From Burkholderiaceae bacterium (lineage in GTDB: Bacteria > Pseudomonadota > Gammaproteobacteria > Burkholderiales > Burkholderiaceae_C), in the NCBI GenBank assembly GCA_023150375.1, contig JAKLLA010000002.1:124001-188000 (forward strand): DNA of 64,000 nt. The letters are read 5' to 3'. How positions within the stretch are numbered: position 1 is the first letter of the stretch; the number at the start of each line of letters is the position of its first letter. Shown here piece after piece: positions 17,890 through 28,131 of the stretch. Under the pieces are notes generated by a model, which did not search any database, was not told where the DNA came from, and worked only from the letters and a program-made list of their open reading frames with translations. The translations under genes were made by a program, and so were the position numbers.

Positions 17890-19049
17890 GCCGGTTCAGC
17901 CGAGGCAGCCTGTGCCTTCGGGTGGTGGGGGTCGAGTTCGTCGGGCACCGCGATGGGCGGCAGGTCGGCCGGCCAGGGCGCACGCCCGGCCAGCGCGGCA
18001 CGCAGCTGGAACACGTGGGCCAGCACCTGCGCCACCGCGCTGTACAGCGCGTAGGGAATCTCGCGGTCGAGTTCGCCGTGGGCATACAGCGCGCGCGCCA
18101 GCGGCGGGGCCTGCAGCACCGGCACCTCGGCCTCGCGGGCGACGTCGCGGATCTTCAGCGCCAGCAGGTCGGCGCCCTTGGCGACGATGCGCGGCGCCGC
18201 ATCGCGGCCGTCCTCGTACTTCAGTGCCACGGCATAGTGGGTCGGGTTCATCACCACCAGGTCGGCCGTGGGCACCGCGGCCAGCATGCGCCGGCGGGCC
18301 ACCTCGCGCATGCGCTGGCGGATGCGGCCCTTCACCTCGGGGCTGCCTTCCTGCTGCTTGTGCTCTTCCTTGACCTCCTGCAGGCTCATCTTCAGGCGCG
18401 AGCTGTGCAGGAAGCGCTGCAGCGGCACATCGATCAGCGCGAAGGCCGCCAGCACCAGCACCAGCAGCCACAGGCCCGAGAGAATGCGCTCGCCGGTGGT
18501 GACGAAGGCCGCCGGCAGGCCGACCGCCTGGGTCAGGGCGAAGGCGTCCAGCTGCTGCCAGAGGTAGGCACCGCCCACCACGCCGAGCAGCAGCGCCAGC
18601 AGCACGGCCTTGAGCATCTCGCCGATCTGCGCCTTCGAGACGATGCGCCCCAGCCCGGTCAGCGGGTTGAGCTTGCCGAAATTGGGCATCAGCGGCTTGA
18701 GCGTGAAATTCCAGCCGCCGCACAGCAGCGCGCCCGCCAGCGCGACGAGCGCCATGGCCGCCCCCAGGGCCAGGGCCAGCAGCATCGCCGGCCCGAAGAG
18801 CTGGCCGAGGCGGTCGAGCATCGCCGCGGGTGTGGCCACGGTGCGCACGTCGAAGCGCAGCCCGGCGGCGAGCAGGTCGCGCAGCCACTGGGTCAGCGCG
18901 GGCGCAGCGGCCATCAGCAGCCCGAGCCCGGCCGCCACCGCGGCAAAGTGCCCGAGATCGCGCGAGCGCGCCACCTGCCCGTCCTCGCGCGCCTGCTGCA
19001 GGCGTTTCGCGGTCGGGGGTAGGTGCTTGTCCTGTGCGCTGTCGGCCAT
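17886..19049 (-). CDS. flhB: Flagellar export switch protein FlhB
   Basis: FlhB switches flagellar export from rod/hook to filament substrates. The 387-residue protein has four membrane helices (about 30-215), the conserved linker with basic residues, and the self-cleavage motif NPTH (VVMNPTHYAVALKYEDG). The tail after NPTH is normal. It is the first gene of the flhB-flhA-flhF-flhG-fliA series; the 192-base upstream gap holds a long inverted repeat and a short direct repeat (see separate entries). Confidence 0.96.
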   Translation of the reverse strand: MADSAQDKHLPPTAKRLQQAREDGQVARSRDLGHFAAVAAGLGLLMAAAPALTQWLRDLLAAGLRFDVRTVATPAAMLDRLGQLFGPAMLLALALGAAMALVALAGALLCGGWNFTLKPLMPNFGKLNPLTGLGRIVSKAQIGEMLKAVLLALLLGVVGGAYLWQQLDAFALTQAVGLPAAFVTTGERILSGLWLLVLVLAAFALIDVPLQRFLHSSRLKMSLQEVKEEHKQQEGSPEVKGRIRQRMREVARRRMLAAVPTADLVVMNPTHYAVALKYEDGRDAAPRIVAKGADLLALKIRDVAREAEVPVLQAPPLARALYAHGELDREIPYALYSAVAQVLAHVFQLRAALAGRAPWPADLPPIAVPDELDPHHPKAQAASAEPA

Positions 19050-19120
19050 GGCAGGGGGAGATTCGAATGCCCGCCATTCTTCCGGGCCCCCTGCGAAACT
19101 TGAGCGCGATAAGCGCGGTG

Positions 19121-19166
19121 ATTCGGTCCGTATTCGGTCCCGGATCTGCCACGACGATCCGGGACC
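19121..19166. promoter_or_regulatory. Direct repeat plus perfect 11-base inverted repeat upstream of flhB
   Basis: attcggtcc occurs at 19121-19129 and again at 19132-19140, 11 bases apart, about one helical turn. Overlapping it, ggtcccggatc (19136-19146) and gatccgggacc (19156-19166) are perfect inverted copies around 9 bases. The element lies 72-117 bases before the flhB start. It may be an operator for a flagellar regulator, or a leader hairpin if transcription starts further upstream. Confidence 0.45.
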
Positions 19167-19171
19167 CGCCG

Positions 19172-19199
19172 AAAACGAAAAAAGCGGCCGACCGGCCGC
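19172..19199 (-). terminator. Intrinsic terminator for the copper chaperone gene
   Basis: On the minus strand gcggcc-ggtc-ggccgc forms a stem followed by TTTTTTCGTTTT. It lies 43 bases after the chaperone stop codon and separates that transcript from flhB. Confidence 0.75.
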
Positions 19200-19241
19200 C
19201 TTGTTCGTCGCCGCGCCGGCTCGGCGCGGTCTGGCGCGGCG

Positions 19242-19436
19242 TCAGGCCGCGGCCGGGTAGCCCTCCTCCTCCAGCGCCAGGCGCAGCTGCTCTTCGCTGG
19301 CGCGGCTGTCGATGCGCACCCGGTGGCTGGCCAGATCCACCTCGACCCGCGCCTGCGGGTCGAGTTGCTGCACGGTGCGCTGCACGGTGGCCACGCAGTG
19401 GCCGCAGGTCATGTCGGGAAGGGTCAGTTCGATCAT
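19242..19436 (-). CDS. Copper/heavy-metal chaperone, CopZ-like
   Basis: This 64-residue single HMA domain protein begins [14 protein letters not shown]; the two cysteines of the MxCxxC motif bind Cu(I). It would deliver copper to the P-type ATPase encoded divergently at 19597. The start is the ATG at 19436; the longer open frame upstream is low-complexity. A strong terminator follows. Confidence 0.9.
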   Translation of the reverse strand: MIELTLPDMTCGHCVATVQRTVQQLDPQARVEVDLASHRVRIDSRASEEQLRLALEEEGYPAAA

Positions 19437-19596
19437 CACGGCTCCAGGGCCTGGCATTCGGGCAAGATCCTCGGGTGCGCACGGGGCGGCCGGTCGACCG
19501 GGCTGGCCGGGCATGACACCCCCTGCGGTACCCTCGGCGGCCATCATCCCAGAAGCCCGCCCGGCCAACTTGATGCAGGACAAGATCGAAGCCCCC

Positions 19597-22104
19597 ATGA
19601 GCGCAGCCACGCGCGCCCCGACGAGCGCCCCCTCCCCCAGCCCCGCCGTGCGCCCGCCCGCCGGGCCCCTGCAGACCTGGCAGCTGCCGGTGCAGGGCAT
19701 GACCTGCGCCACCTGCGCGACCCGGGTGGAACGGGCGCTGGGCAAGCTGGCCGGCGTGGCCAGCGCCACGGTCAACCTGGCCACCGACTCGGTGACGGTG
19801 CAGGGTGAGCGCAGCCTGGCGCCGCTGCAGCTGGTCGCAACCATCGAGCGGGCCGGCTACCAGGTGCCGCAGCGCGAGGTCGACCTGGCCGTGGGCGGCA
19901 TGACCTGCGCCTCCTGCGTCGGCCGGGTCGAGCGCTCGCTGCGCCGCCTGCCCGGCGTGCTGGACGCCGAGGTGAACCTGGCCACCGAGCAGGCCCATGT
20001 GCGGCTGGTCGAGGGCCAGCTCGAGGTGGCCGACCTGCTGGGCGCGATCGGCCGGGCCGGCTACGAGGCAACCCTGCGGGAGGCGGACGGCACCGCCGCG
20101 GGCACACCGGCCACCCAGCGCCCCCGGCGCCTCGGCGAGGGCGCGCGGGTGGTGATCGCCGCCCTGCTGGCCGCTCCGCTGGCGCTGCCGATGGTGGGCG
20201 ACCTGTTCGGCGCGCACTGGATGCTGCCGGGCTGGCTGCAGTGGCTGCTGGCCACGCCGGTGCAGTTCTGGCTGGGCGCACGCTTCTACCGCGCCGGCTG
20301 GCATGCGCTGCGCGCGGGCACCGGCAACATGGACCTGCTGGTGGCGCTGGGCACCAGCGCGGCCTACGGTCTGTCACTGTGGCTGCTGCTGGACGCACCG
20401 CCCGACGCCATGACGCACCTGTACTTCGAGAGTGCAGCGGTGGTGATCACGCTGGTGATGTTGGGCAAGTGGCTGGAGGCGCGCGCGCGTCACCGCACGG
20501 TCGGTGCGATCCATGCGCTGCGCGCCCTGGCCCCCGAGACTGCCCACGTGCGCCACGCCGACGGCCGGGTGGAAGACCGGCCGCTGGCCGCGTTGCGGGT
20601 GGGCGACCTGGTGGAGGTGCGCCCGGGCGAACGCATTCCGGTGGACGCGCAGATCGTCGAGGGCGCCAGCCACGTCGACGAATCCCTGCTCACCGGCGAG
20701 AGCCTGCCGGTGGCACGCGAGGCCGGCCAGTCGGTCACCGGCGGTGCGGTCAACGGCGAGGGCCGGCTGCTGCTGCGCACCACCGCGGTGGGCGCGGAGA
20801 CGACGCTGGCGCGCATCGTGCGCCTGGTCGAATCGGCGCAGGCGAAGAAGGCCCCCATCCAGCGCCTGGTCGACCGTGTGGCGGCGGTGTTCGTGCCGGT
20901 GGTGCTGGGCATCGCGCTGGTCACGCTGCTGGGCACCGGCTGGGCGCTGGGCGACTGGACCGAGGCGCTGCTGCGCGCCGTGGCGGTGCTGGTGATCGCC
21001 TGCCCCTGCGCCCTGGGTCTGGCCACGCCGGCTGCGCTGATGGTGGGCACCGGGGTGGCGGCGCGCCACGGCATCCTGATCAAGGACGCCGAGGCCCTGG
21101 AGCTGGCCCATGCGCTGCGCCTGGTGGCCTTCGACAAGACCGGCACGCTGACCGAGGGTCGCGCAGCGCTGGCCGGCTTCACCGCGCTGCCGGGCATCGA
21201 CGAGGCCGAGGCGCTGAGGCTGGCCGCCGCGCTGCAGGCCGGCAGCGAGCACCCGCTGGCCCGCGCGGTGCTGGCCGCTGCGGCCGCGCGCGGCCTGACG
21301 CCCCCGGCCGCGAGCGGGCTGCGCGCCCAGCCGGGCCGTGGCGTGGCCGGCGAGGTCGACGGCCGCGCGCTGCGGCTGGGCAGCCGGCGCTGGATGGGCG
21401 AGCTGGGGCTGCCGGAAGCGGCCTTCGCCCCGCAGGCGCAGCAGGCCGCCGCCTGGCAGGCGGCCGGCTTCACGCTGTCCTGGCTGGCCGAGCTGGACGC
21501 GCAGGGGCAGGCGCAGCTGCGCGCCGCGCTCGCCTTCGGCGACACGGTCAAGCCGGGCGCGGCCCGGGCCGTGCAACGCCTGCACACCCTGGGGCTGCGC
21601 ACCCTGGTGGTCAGCGGCGACAGCCGCGCGGCGGTGGCCGCGGTGGCGCAGCAGGTCGGCATCGACGAACTGCGCGCCGAGGTGCTGCCGGGCGACAAGG
21701 CCGCCGTGATCGCAGCCTTGAAGGCCGCCGCCCGCCCCGGCGAGCGCGTGGCGATGGTCGGCGACGGGCTGAACGACGCCCCGGCCCTGGCGGCCGCCGA
21801 TGTGGGCATCGCGATCACGCACAGCGACGGCCGCGGCACCGACGTAGCCATGCACGCCGCCGGCATCACGCTGATGCGCGGCGACCCGGGCGCGGTGGCC
21901 GATGCGATCGACATCTCGCGCCGCACCACCCGCAAGATCCGCCAGAACCTGTTCTGGGCCTTCTTCTACAACGTGGTGGGCATTCCGGCGGCCGCCCTGG
22001 GCCTGCTCGACCCGGTGATCGCCGGCGCGGCCATGGCCGCCAGCAGCATCAGCGTGCTCGGCAACGCCCTGCTGCTGTCGCGCTGGCGCCCCCGGCGCGA
22101 CTGA
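19597..22104 (+). CDS. copA: Copper-exporting P1B-type ATPase, CopA-like
   Basis: The protein (835 residues from this start) pumps Cu(I) out of the cytoplasm. It has two N-terminal HMA domains (GMTCATC, about 34-40; GMTCASC, about 102-108), membrane helices, the actuator motif LTGES, the ion-binding CPC in [15 protein letters not shown], the phosphorylation motif DKTGTLTEG and the hinge [10 protein letters not shown]. ATGs at 19513, 19573 and 19597 are all in frame; I prefer 19597 because a gaag element precedes it, but the choice is uncertain. The chaperone gene is divergent. I could not find a convincing CueR box. Confidence 0.93.
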   Translation: MSAATRAPTSAPSPSPAVRPPAGPLQTWQLPVQGMTCATCATRVERALGKLAGVASATVNLATDSVTVQGERSLAPLQLVATIERAGYQVPQREVDLAVGGMTCASCVGRVERSLRRLPGVLDAEVNLATEQAHVRLVEGQLEVADLLGAIGRAGYEATLREADGTAAGTPATQRPRRLGEGARVVIAALLAAPLALPMVGDLFGAHWMLPGWLQWLLATPVQFWLGARFYRAGWHALRAGTGNMDLLVALGTSAAYGLSLWLLLDAPPDAMTHLYFESAAVVITLVMLGKWLEARARHRTVGAIHALRALAPETAHVRHADGRVEDRPLAALRVGDLVEVRPGERIPVDAQIVEGASHVDESLLTGESLPVAREAGQSVTGGAVNGEGRLLLRTTAVGAETTLARIVRLVESAQAKKAPIQRLVDRVAAVFVPVVLGIALVTLLGTGWALGDWTEALLRAVAVLVIACPCALGLATPAALMVGTGVAARHGILIKDAEALELAHALRLVAFDKTGTLTEGRAALAGFTALPGIDEAEALRLAAALQAGSEHPLARAVLAAAAARGLTPPAASGLRAQPGRGVAGEVDGRALRLGSRRWMGELGLPEAAFAPQAQQAAAWQAAGFTLSWLAELDAQGQAQLRAALAFGDTVKPGAARAVQRLHTLGLRTLVVSGDSRAAVAAVAQQVGIDELRAEVLPGDKAAVIAALKAAARPGERVAMVGDGLNDAPALAAADVGIAITHSDGRGTDVAMHAAGITLMRGDPGAVADAIDISRRTTRKIRQNLFWAFFYNVVGIPAAALGLLDPVIAGAAMAASSISVLGNALLLSRWRPRRD

Positions 22105-22111
22105 ACGGGCC

Positions 22112-22139
22112 GCGGCGCCGTGCTCGGGCACGCCGCTGC
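22112..22139. terminator. Bidirectional hairpin between copA and HD-GYP gene
   Basis: A 12-base stem (22112-22123 with 22128-22139, one mismatch and one G-U) around a tcgg loop occupies most of the 40-base gap between two convergent genes. There is no T-run, but the position fits termination from both sides. Confidence 0.5.
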
Positions 22140-22144
22140 AGCGC

Positions 22145-23368
22145 TCAGCGCGGCGCCGCGTCTTCCAGCCAGAGCCGCTCGAGGTCCTTGAAGCCCCAGC
22201 GCTCGGACAGCTCCACCCCGGCGATGCGCTCCGCGCAGGCAGGGTCGGCCAGGTCCAGCTCCACCGGCGGCAGACGCTGCATGGTGCGGGTGCAGAAGAA
22301 CACCTTCAGGCGCGGCGTCAGCAGCGACGCGCCGTTCTGCTCCACCACCACGCCGAGCCGCCCGGACTGCAGCCGCACCAGGGTGCCCAGCGGATAGATG
22401 CCCACCGTCTTGACGAAGGCCTGGAAGATCAACGGATCGAAGTGCCCCTTCCACTGCGCCATCTGGCGCACCGCGTCGCCGGCATCCCAGGGCGCCTTGT
22501 AGGGCCGGGCCGAGGTGATGGCGTCGTAGACGTCGCACACCGCCCCCATGCGGGCATGCAGCGGGATGGCCTCGCCGGCCAGACGGCCGGGATAGCCGCT
22601 GCCGTCGAGCTTCTCGTGGTGGTGCAGACAGACCTCCAGCATCAGCGGCGAGCAGCCGCCGCCGGCCGACAGCATCTGGTGGCCCCACTCGGGGTGGCGC
22701 TTCATCTGCTGCCATTCGGCGTCGGTGAGCCGGCCCGGCTTGTTCAGCACCGACAGCGGCACGCGGGCCTTGCCCATGTCGTGCAGCAGACCGGCCAGGC
22801 CCAGCTCGCGCAACTGTTCGGGCGGCAGCCCGAGGGTCCGACCCAGCGCCACCATCAGCGTGCACACCGCCACCGAATGCAGGTAGGTGTACTCGTCCTG
22901 GGTCTTGAGCCGCACCAGGCTGGCCAGCGCGCCCTGGTTGCGCACCACCGAGCCGATGATCTCGTCGACCAGCGGCAGGCAGCCGTCGGGCTCGATCACC
23001 CGGCCGAGCCGGGCCTCGCGGTACAGCGACTGCACCTGCTGCTTGGCCTGGCGGCACAGCTGGGCGGCGCGGGCGTATTCCTCGCGGGCCGAGACGGGCA
23101 GCTGCGGCGCCGGCGCCTCCATCACGGCGACCAGCTCGCGCTCGACCGCCTCGTCGGCCTCGGCCTGGCTGACGCCGCCGGCCACGTCCAGGCCCCGGGC
23201 AGTGTCGATCCACACTTCACGGATGCCGCAGTCGCGCAGGCGCTGCAGGTCATGGGCGTCGTCGAGCGCAAAGCTCGAGCGCCAGAAAGGATGGTCCATC
23301 CACGAGCCGCAGAGCTCGTGCACATGCATGCCCAGCCGCAGCTGTTCGGTCGGAATACGCTTGAGCAT
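22145..23368 (-). CDS. HD-GYP domain cyclic-di-GMP phosphodiesterase
   Basis: The 407-residue protein has an N-terminal DUF3391-like segment (LKRIPTEQLRLGMHVHEL, SWMDHPFW) and a complete HD-GYP domain: HSVAVCTLMVALG, the HD pair in LLHDMGKARVP, HPEWGHQML, and HHEKLDGSGYPGRL with the GYP triad, then RMGAVCDVYDAIT. All metal ligands I can recognise are present, so it should hydrolyse c-di-GMP. I chose the ATG at 23368; the open frame upstream overlaps the oxyR promoter region. It is divergent from oxyR. Confidence 0.92.
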   Translation of the reverse strand: MLKRIPTEQLRLGMHVHELCGSWMDHPFWRSSFALDDAHDLQRLRDCGIREVWIDTARGLDVAGGVSQAEADEAVERELVAVMEAPAPQLPVSAREEYARAAQLCRQAKQQVQSLYREARLGRVIEPDGCLPLVDEIIGSVVRNQGALASLVRLKTQDEYTYLHSVAVCTLMVALGRTLGLPPEQLRELGLAGLLHDMGKARVPLSVLNKPGRLTDAEWQQMKRHPEWGHQMLSAGGGCSPLMLEVCLHHHEKLDGSGYPGRLAGEAIPLHARMGAVCDVYDAITSARPYKAPWDAGDAVRQMAQWKGHFDPLIFQAFVKTVGIYPLGTLVRLQSGRLGVVVEQNGASLLTPRLKVFFCTRTMQRLPPVELDLADPACAERIAGVELSERWGFKDLERLWLEDAAPR

Positions 23369-23612
23369 CGATGAATGGCGCCCGCTGCAGCGGCGGATGC
23401 GGCGGCCTGCCGGATTTTTCGATTCAGGTTGCAGTATCGGCGATGTCCGAGGCTCCGGCCGGACCCTCGGGGCCCCCTTTGGGGGGATGTGCATGTTGTC
23501 GACTCCAGGGAAGCCCGGAACAGCGCAGGATGCATCGACCTCCCGCCGACGTGGATTTGTACCCACAATCGGGAATGCGGCGCCCCACTGACCGGGCGCC
23601 CGGGAGTGCCTG

Positions 23613-24548
23613 ATGACCTTGACCGAACTGCGCTACATCGTCGCCGTAGCCCGCGAGCGACATTTCGGACGGGCGGCCGAGGCCTGCTTCGTCTCCCAGC
23701 CCACCCTGTCGGTGGCGATCAAGAAGCTCGAGGAGGAGCTCGAGATCAAGCTCTTCGAGCGCGGCGGCAGCGAGGTCAGCGTCACACCGCTGGGCGACGA
23801 GATCGTGCGCCAGGCCCAGGCCACCCTCGAGAGCGCCGCGGCCATCAAGGAGATTGCCCGACGCGGCAAGGACCCGCTGGCCGGACCGCTGCGCCTGGGC
23901 GTGATCTACACCATCGGCCCCTACCTGCTGCCCGAGCTGGTGCGCCACGCCATCGAGCGCACCCCGCAGATGCCGCTGATGCTGCAGGAGAACTTCACGG
24001 TCAAGCTGCTGGACATGCTGCGCACCGGCGAACTGGACTGCGCCATCCTGGCCGAACCCTTCCCGGACACCGGCCTGGCGATCGCACCGCTGTACGACGA
24101 GCCCTTCATGGTGGCCGTGCCCACGCGCCACCCGCTGGCCGCGCGCAGCGAGATCTCCTCGACCGAACTGAAGCAGGAGACCATGCTGCTGCTGGGCAAC
24201 GGCCACTGCTTCCGCGACCACGTGCTGGAGGTCTGCCCCGAGTTCGCGCGCTTTGCCAGCGACGCCGAAGGCATCCGCAAGAGCTTCGAGGGCTCGTCGC
24301 TCGAGACCATCAAGCACATGGTGGCCTCGGGCATGGGCATCACGGTGGTGCCGCAGCTGTCCATTCCCGCCGGCGAGGCGCAGCCCGGCCAGGCGCTGGT
24401 GCGCTATGTGCCCTTCTCCGACCCGGTGCCCACGCGCCGGGTGGTGCTGGCCTGGCGGCGCAGCTTCACGCGCTACGAAGCGATCGCGGCGCTGCGCAAC
24501 GCCATCTACGCCTGCCGCCTGGAAGGCGTGAAGCGCTTGACGGCCTGA
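23613..24548 (+). CDS. oxyR: Hydrogen-peroxide-responsive LysR regulator OxyR
   Basis: The 311-residue LysR-family protein has an N-terminal helix-turn-helix (RHFGRAAEACFVSQPTLSVA) and the OxyR redox signature: Cys199 and Cys208 in GHCFRDHVLEVC, at the same residue numbers as the E. coli protein. Oxidation by peroxide would form a disulfide and activate defence genes such as catalase and alkyl hydroperoxide reductase. The nearby ubiA fits the common Burkholderiales order oxyR-ubiA, here separated by a GGDEF-EAL gene. Confidence 0.95.
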   Translation: MTLTELRYIVAVARERHFGRAAEACFVSQPTLSVAIKKLEEELEIKLFERGGSEVSVTPLGDEIVRQAQATLESAAAIKEIARRGKDPLAGPLRLGVIYTIGPYLLPELVRHAIERTPQMPLMLQENFTVKLLDMLRTGELDCAILAEPFPDTGLAIAPLYDEPFMVAVPTRHPLAARSEISSTELKQETMLLLGNGHCFRDHVLEVCPEFARFASDAEGIRKSFEGSSLETIKHMVASGMGITVVPQLSIPAGEAQPGQALVRYVPFSDPVPTRRVVLAWRRSFTRYEAIAALRNAIYACRLEGVKRLTA

Positions 24549-24565
24549 GAGGCCGGGACGGCTCG

Positions 24566-24584
24566 ACCCCCGCGAACCGGGGGT
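24566..24584 (+). terminator. Hairpin after oxyR
   Basis: acccccg and cgggggt form a 7-base stem around cgaac, 18 bases after the oxyR stop codon. No T-run follows, so it is a candidate terminator only. Confidence 0.45.
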
Positions 24585-24678
24585 ACGGTGCAGACGCCGC
24601 ACGCGGATGCTCAAGCCCCGCGGCCGGACGCCGAAAGTAGCGGGACTGGGTCGGACGCCGCGGCCCTGCCCCGACACC

Positions 24679-27168
24679 ATGACCGCCACCCGTCCTCCCA
24701 AAATCACTGCCAAGGCGCCTGCACGCCGCGTGTCCCAGCGCCGGGCCACCGACCGTCGGCGCTCCGTGCAGGCCACCGACGAGTCGATCGGCATGCGTCT
24801 GTCCGCACGGCAGTCGAAGGCCGTGATGCGGTCCCAGCCCTTCGTGGCCGGCGCGAGCCTGTTCAACATGCTGGTGGTGGGCCTGGCGGCGCCGCAGGAC
24901 CTGCCGAACGCGCTGGTGCTGGCCTGGATGGTGGCGTTGATCGTGCTGCAGGGCGTGCAAGTGCAGCGCTGGATGGCCTGGCGGCGGACTGCCGCCTCGA
25001 CCTCCGCCCCACGCGGCAACGGCCAGGCCGCCGCGCAGGACCTGCGCCTGCAGCTGGTCCTGGCCGGGCTGCACGGCCTCCTCTGGGGCGTGGTGCCCCT
25101 GCTGATGCTCGACCATCCCGGCGAGCGCCAGCAGACCCTGCTGATGACCAGCCTGGCGGCGATGCTCGCCGTCGGCGCGCTGGGCCTGGCGGCCCTGCCG
25201 CGCGCGGCCTGGCTCTACATGGGCCTGCTCGGCAGCGGGAGCCTGGCGGCCTTCGTGGTCAGCCCGCAGTGGGTCTTCGGGATCGGCGTGGTGCAGTGGC
25301 TGCTGCTGGGCGGCCTGGCGGTGATGCTCGGGCGCTCGGTCGCCAAGGCGCTGCACGCGCGCGTCAGCGCCGAGGTCAAGGGCGAGCACCAGAACCAGCT
25401 CATCGGCCTGCTGCTGCGCGACTTCTCCGAGCAGGGCAGCGACGTCATCTGGGAGATCGACGGCAGCGGGCGGCTGCGCCACGTCACCCGGCAGCTGGCC
25501 TTCGCGCTCGGACGCGACAGCGCCGAACTGGAAGGCGAGAGCCTGATGAACCTGCTGGGCGACATGCAGAAGGGCATGAGCGACAGCGACCGCGAGACCA
25601 CGCTGGCGCTGCACGAGCGACTCACCGAGGGGCACCCCTTCCGCGATGTGCAGGTCGGCGTGATGATCGACGGCAAGCAGCGCTGGTGGTCCATGACCGC
25701 CAAGCCGCTGGTCGACGAACGCGGCCGCTCGCTGGGCTGGCGCGGCGTGGCGCGCGATGTCACGCAGGCGCGCATGGCCGACCGCAAGCTGGCCTGGCTG
25801 GCGCATTTCGATGCGCTCACCGGGCTGACCAACCGGGCACACTTCCGTGTCCTGCTCGAGAAGGCCCTGTCGCACACCCGCCGCTACGGCGGCGGCGGGG
25901 CGGTGATGTGCCTGGACCTGGACGGCTTCAAGAACGTCAACGACACGCTCGGCCACGCCACCGGCGACGTGCTGCTCACCGAGGTGGGCAAGCGCCTGCG
26001 CAGCGCGGTGGGCAATGCCCGCAGCGACGTGGTGGCCCGCCTGGGCGGCGACGAGTTCGCGGTGCTGCTGCGCACCGCCACCACCGAAGCCGACGTGGCC
26101 GCGGTGGCGCAGGCCATCCTCGACGCGATGAAGCCGCCCTGCGTGACCCAGGGCGCCGAGATCCCGGTGCGCGCGAGCATCGGCATCGCCCGCTTCCCCG
26201 AGGACGGGCTGAGCGTAGACGAGATGATGCAGCACGCCGACCTGGCCCTGTACGATGCCAAGGCCCATGCCACCGGCTCGATGCGCTTCTTCGCCCAGCG
26301 CATGGGCGAACAGGTGCGCCGCCGCCTGATCCTCGAGCGCGACCTGCGCGAGGCGCTCGAGCGCAAGCAGCTGCACCTGTACTTCCAGCCCAAGGTGGAC
26401 CTGAACGGCTGGCGCGTCACCGGTTTCGAGGCCCTGCTGCGCTGGACCCACCCCGAGCACGGCGACATCCCGCCCTCGGAGTTCATTCCGGTGGCCGAGG
26501 AGGCCGGCCTGATCCTGGCCATCGGCGAGTGGGCGCTGCTGGAGGCCTGCGTGCACGCGGCGCGCTGGCCCGACGATCTGCAGGTGGCGGTGAACATTTC
26601 GCCGGTACAGGTCATGGCGCAGAACCTGCCCGACGCGGTGCAGAACGCCCTGCGCGTCTCGGGCCTGCCGGCGCACCGGCTGGAGCTGGAGATCACCGAG
26701 TCGGTCTTCATCAACGAGACCCGCGGCACCGTGGGCCGGCTGCACGCGCTGCGCCGCCTGGGCGTGGCCATCGCGCTGGACGACTTCGGCACCGGCTACT
26801 CCTCGCTGGCCTACCTGCGCCGCTTCCCCTTCGACACGCTGAAGATCGACCGCGCCTTCGTGCGCGAACTGCTCGTCAGCCGCGACGCGCGGGCCATCGT
26901 GCGCAACATCCTCGCGCTGGCCAAGGCGCTGCGCATGTCCACCGTGGCCGAGGGCGTCGAGGAGCCCGCCCAGGTCAAGGTGCTGGAGGCCGAGGGCTGC
27001 GACCTGGTGCAGGGCTTCTACGTCGCCAAGCCGCTGCCGGCCGACCAGGTGCTGCACTTCGCGCTGACCTGGACCGGCCGCGACCGGCCGGCGCTGCCGC
27101 GCGACTTCTCGCTGGGCCAGACGCAGACCGCCGACCTGGTCACGATGATGCCGGCCACCGTGATCTGA
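24679..27168 (+). CDS. Membrane GGDEF-EAL protein with PAS-like domain
   Basis: The protein (829 residues from ATG 24679) has an N-terminal set of about five to six hydrophobic helices (about 50-240), a PAS-like region (about 265-370), a GGDEF domain with an intact LGGDEFAVLL motif and an EAL domain with EALLRW, VNISP, EITES, DDFGTGYSSL and AEGVEE. Both catalytic sites look intact, so it could make and degrade c-di-GMP; many such proteins act mainly as phosphodiesterases with GGDEF as GTP sensor. An upstream in-frame ATG at 24607 is possible but its extension is low-complexity. It lies between oxyR and ubiA. Confidence 0.9.
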   Translation: MTATRPPKITAKAPARRVSQRRATDRRRSVQATDESIGMRLSARQSKAVMRSQPFVAGASLFNMLVVGLAAPQDLPNALVLAWMVALIVLQGVQVQRWMAWRRTAASTSAPRGNGQAAAQDLRLQLVLAGLHGLLWGVVPLLMLDHPGERQQTLLMTSLAAMLAVGALGLAALPRAAWLYMGLLGSGSLAAFVVSPQWVFGIGVVQWLLLGGLAVMLGRSVAKALHARVSAEVKGEHQNQLIGLLLRDFSEQGSDVIWEIDGSGRLRHVTRQLAFALGRDSAELEGESLMNLLGDMQKGMSDSDRETTLALHERLTEGHPFRDVQVGVMIDGKQRWWSMTAKPLVDERGRSLGWRGVARDVTQARMADRKLAWLAHFDALTGLTNRAHFRVLLEKALSHTRRYGGGGAVMCLDLDGFKNVNDTLGHATGDVLLTEVGKRLRSAVGNARSDVVARLGGDEFAVLLRTATTEADVAAVAQAILDAMKPPCVTQGAEIPVRASIGIARFPEDGLSVDEMMQHADLALYDAKAHATGSMRFFAQRMGEQVRRRLILERDLREALERKQLHLYFQPKVDLNGWRVTGFEALLRWTHPEHGDIPPSEFIPVAEEAGLILAIGEWALLEACVHAARWPDDLQVAVNISPVQVMAQNLPDAVQNALRVSGLPAHRLELEITESVFINETRGTVGRLHALRRLGVAIALDDFGTGYSSLAYLRRFPFDTLKIDRAFVRELLVSRDARAIVRNILALAKALRMSTVAEGVEEPAQVKVLEAEGCDLVQGFYVAKPLPADQVLHFALTWTGRDRPALPRDFSLGQTQTADLVTMMPATVI

Positions 27169-27228
27169 GAACCTGTGGGCGGCCCCGCGGCGGCCCCTCC
27201 CTGGCCTCGCCGCAGGCCCCGGGACGCG

Positions 27229-27234
27229 GATAAT
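27229..27234 (+). promoter_or_regulatory. -10-like hexamer 8 bases before ubiA start
   Basis: GATAAT ends 8 bases before the ubiA ATG at 27243. No ribosome-binding site lies between, so the mRNA would be nearly leaderless. The -35 region is not recognisable. Confidence 0.38.
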
Positions 27235-27242
27235 GCAGGCCG

Positions 27243-28118
27243 ATGCAAGCGACCGCCCCCCGCCCGTCCCGCCTCGGCCTGTACCTCGACCTGATCCGCT
27301 GGGACCGACCGGCGGGCTGGCTGCTGCTGCTGTGGCCGACCCTGTCGGCGCTGTGGCTGGCCGCCGGCGGCTTCCCGGGCTGGCACCTGCTCGCGGTATT
27401 CACGATGGGCACCATCCTGATGCGCAGCGCCGGTTGCTGCGTCAACGACGTGGCCGACCGCGACTTCGACCGCCATGTCAAGCGCACCGCGCAGCGCCCG
27501 GTCACGCGCGGGGCCGTCTCGCCGCGCGAGGCGCTGGGCGTGGGCGCGCTGCTGGCCCTGGCGGCCTTCGCGCTGGTGCTCACCACCAACGCCGCGACGA
27601 TCGCCTGGTCCTTCGCGGCGCTGGCCATCGCGCTGGCCTACCCCTATGCGAAGCGGCTGGTCTCGATGCCGCAGGCGGTGCTGGGCGTGGCCTTCAGCTT
27701 CGGCATCCCGATGGCCTACGCGGCGGTGCGCGGCGAAGTGCCCGCCGAGGCCTGGGTGCTGCTGCTGGGCAACCTGTTCTGGGTGCTGGCCTACGACACC
27801 GAATATGCGATGGTCGACCGCGACGACGACCAGCACATCGGCATCCGCACCTCGGCGCTCACGCTGGGGCGCTTCGACGTGGTGGCGGTGATGGCCTTCT
27901 ACGCGCTGTTCCTGGGGGTCTGGGCCGCACTGGGAATGCAGGCGGGGCTGGGCGTGCCCTATGCGCTGGGTCTGGCGGCGGCCGCCGCGCAGGCGGTCGG
28001 CCACTACGGCCTGATCCGTACACGCAGCCGCGAGGGCTGCTTCCGCGCCTTCCGCCTGAACCACTGGGTGGGCTTCGCGCTGTTCGCCGGCATCGTGGCC
28101 GACTTCCTGCTGCGCTGA
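27243..28118 (+). CDS. ubiA: 4-hydroxybenzoate polyprenyltransferase
   Basis: UbiA attaches the octaprenyl chain to 4-hydroxybenzoate at the inner membrane, an early step of ubiquinone synthesis. The 291-residue protein has the two Asp-rich motifs of the family, NDVADRDFD (about 77-85) and [12 protein letters not shown] (about 184-195), and eight to nine membrane helices. Length is normal. It ends 13 bases before the convergent pdxA stop. Confidence 0.95.
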   Translation: MQATAPRPSRLGLYLDLIRWDRPAGWLLLLWPTLSALWLAAGGFPGWHLLAVFTMGTILMRSAGCCVNDVADRDFDRHVKRTAQRPVTRGAVSPREALGVGALLALAAFALVLTTNAATIAWSFAALAIALAYPYAKRLVSMPQAVLGVAFSFGIPMAYAAVRGEVPAEAWVLLLGNLFWVLAYDTEYAMVDRDDDQHIGIRTSALTLGRFDVVAVMAFYALFLGVWAALGMQAGLGVPYALGLAAAAAQAVGHYGLIRTRSREGCFRAFRLNHWVGFALFAGIVADFLLR

Positions 28119-28131
28119 CCGCTGCGCCGGT

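Noticed and set aside
19096-19103. TCAAGTTT on the minus strand upstream of flhB, similar to a sigma-28 -35 element
   Set aside because: The following 10-11 bases do not lead to a convincing GCCGATAA box, and flhB is normally not a sigma-28 gene.
19437-19596. CueR-type operator between the copper chaperone and copA genes
   Set aside because: No palindromic accttcc-like site with a 19-base promoter spacer could be found.
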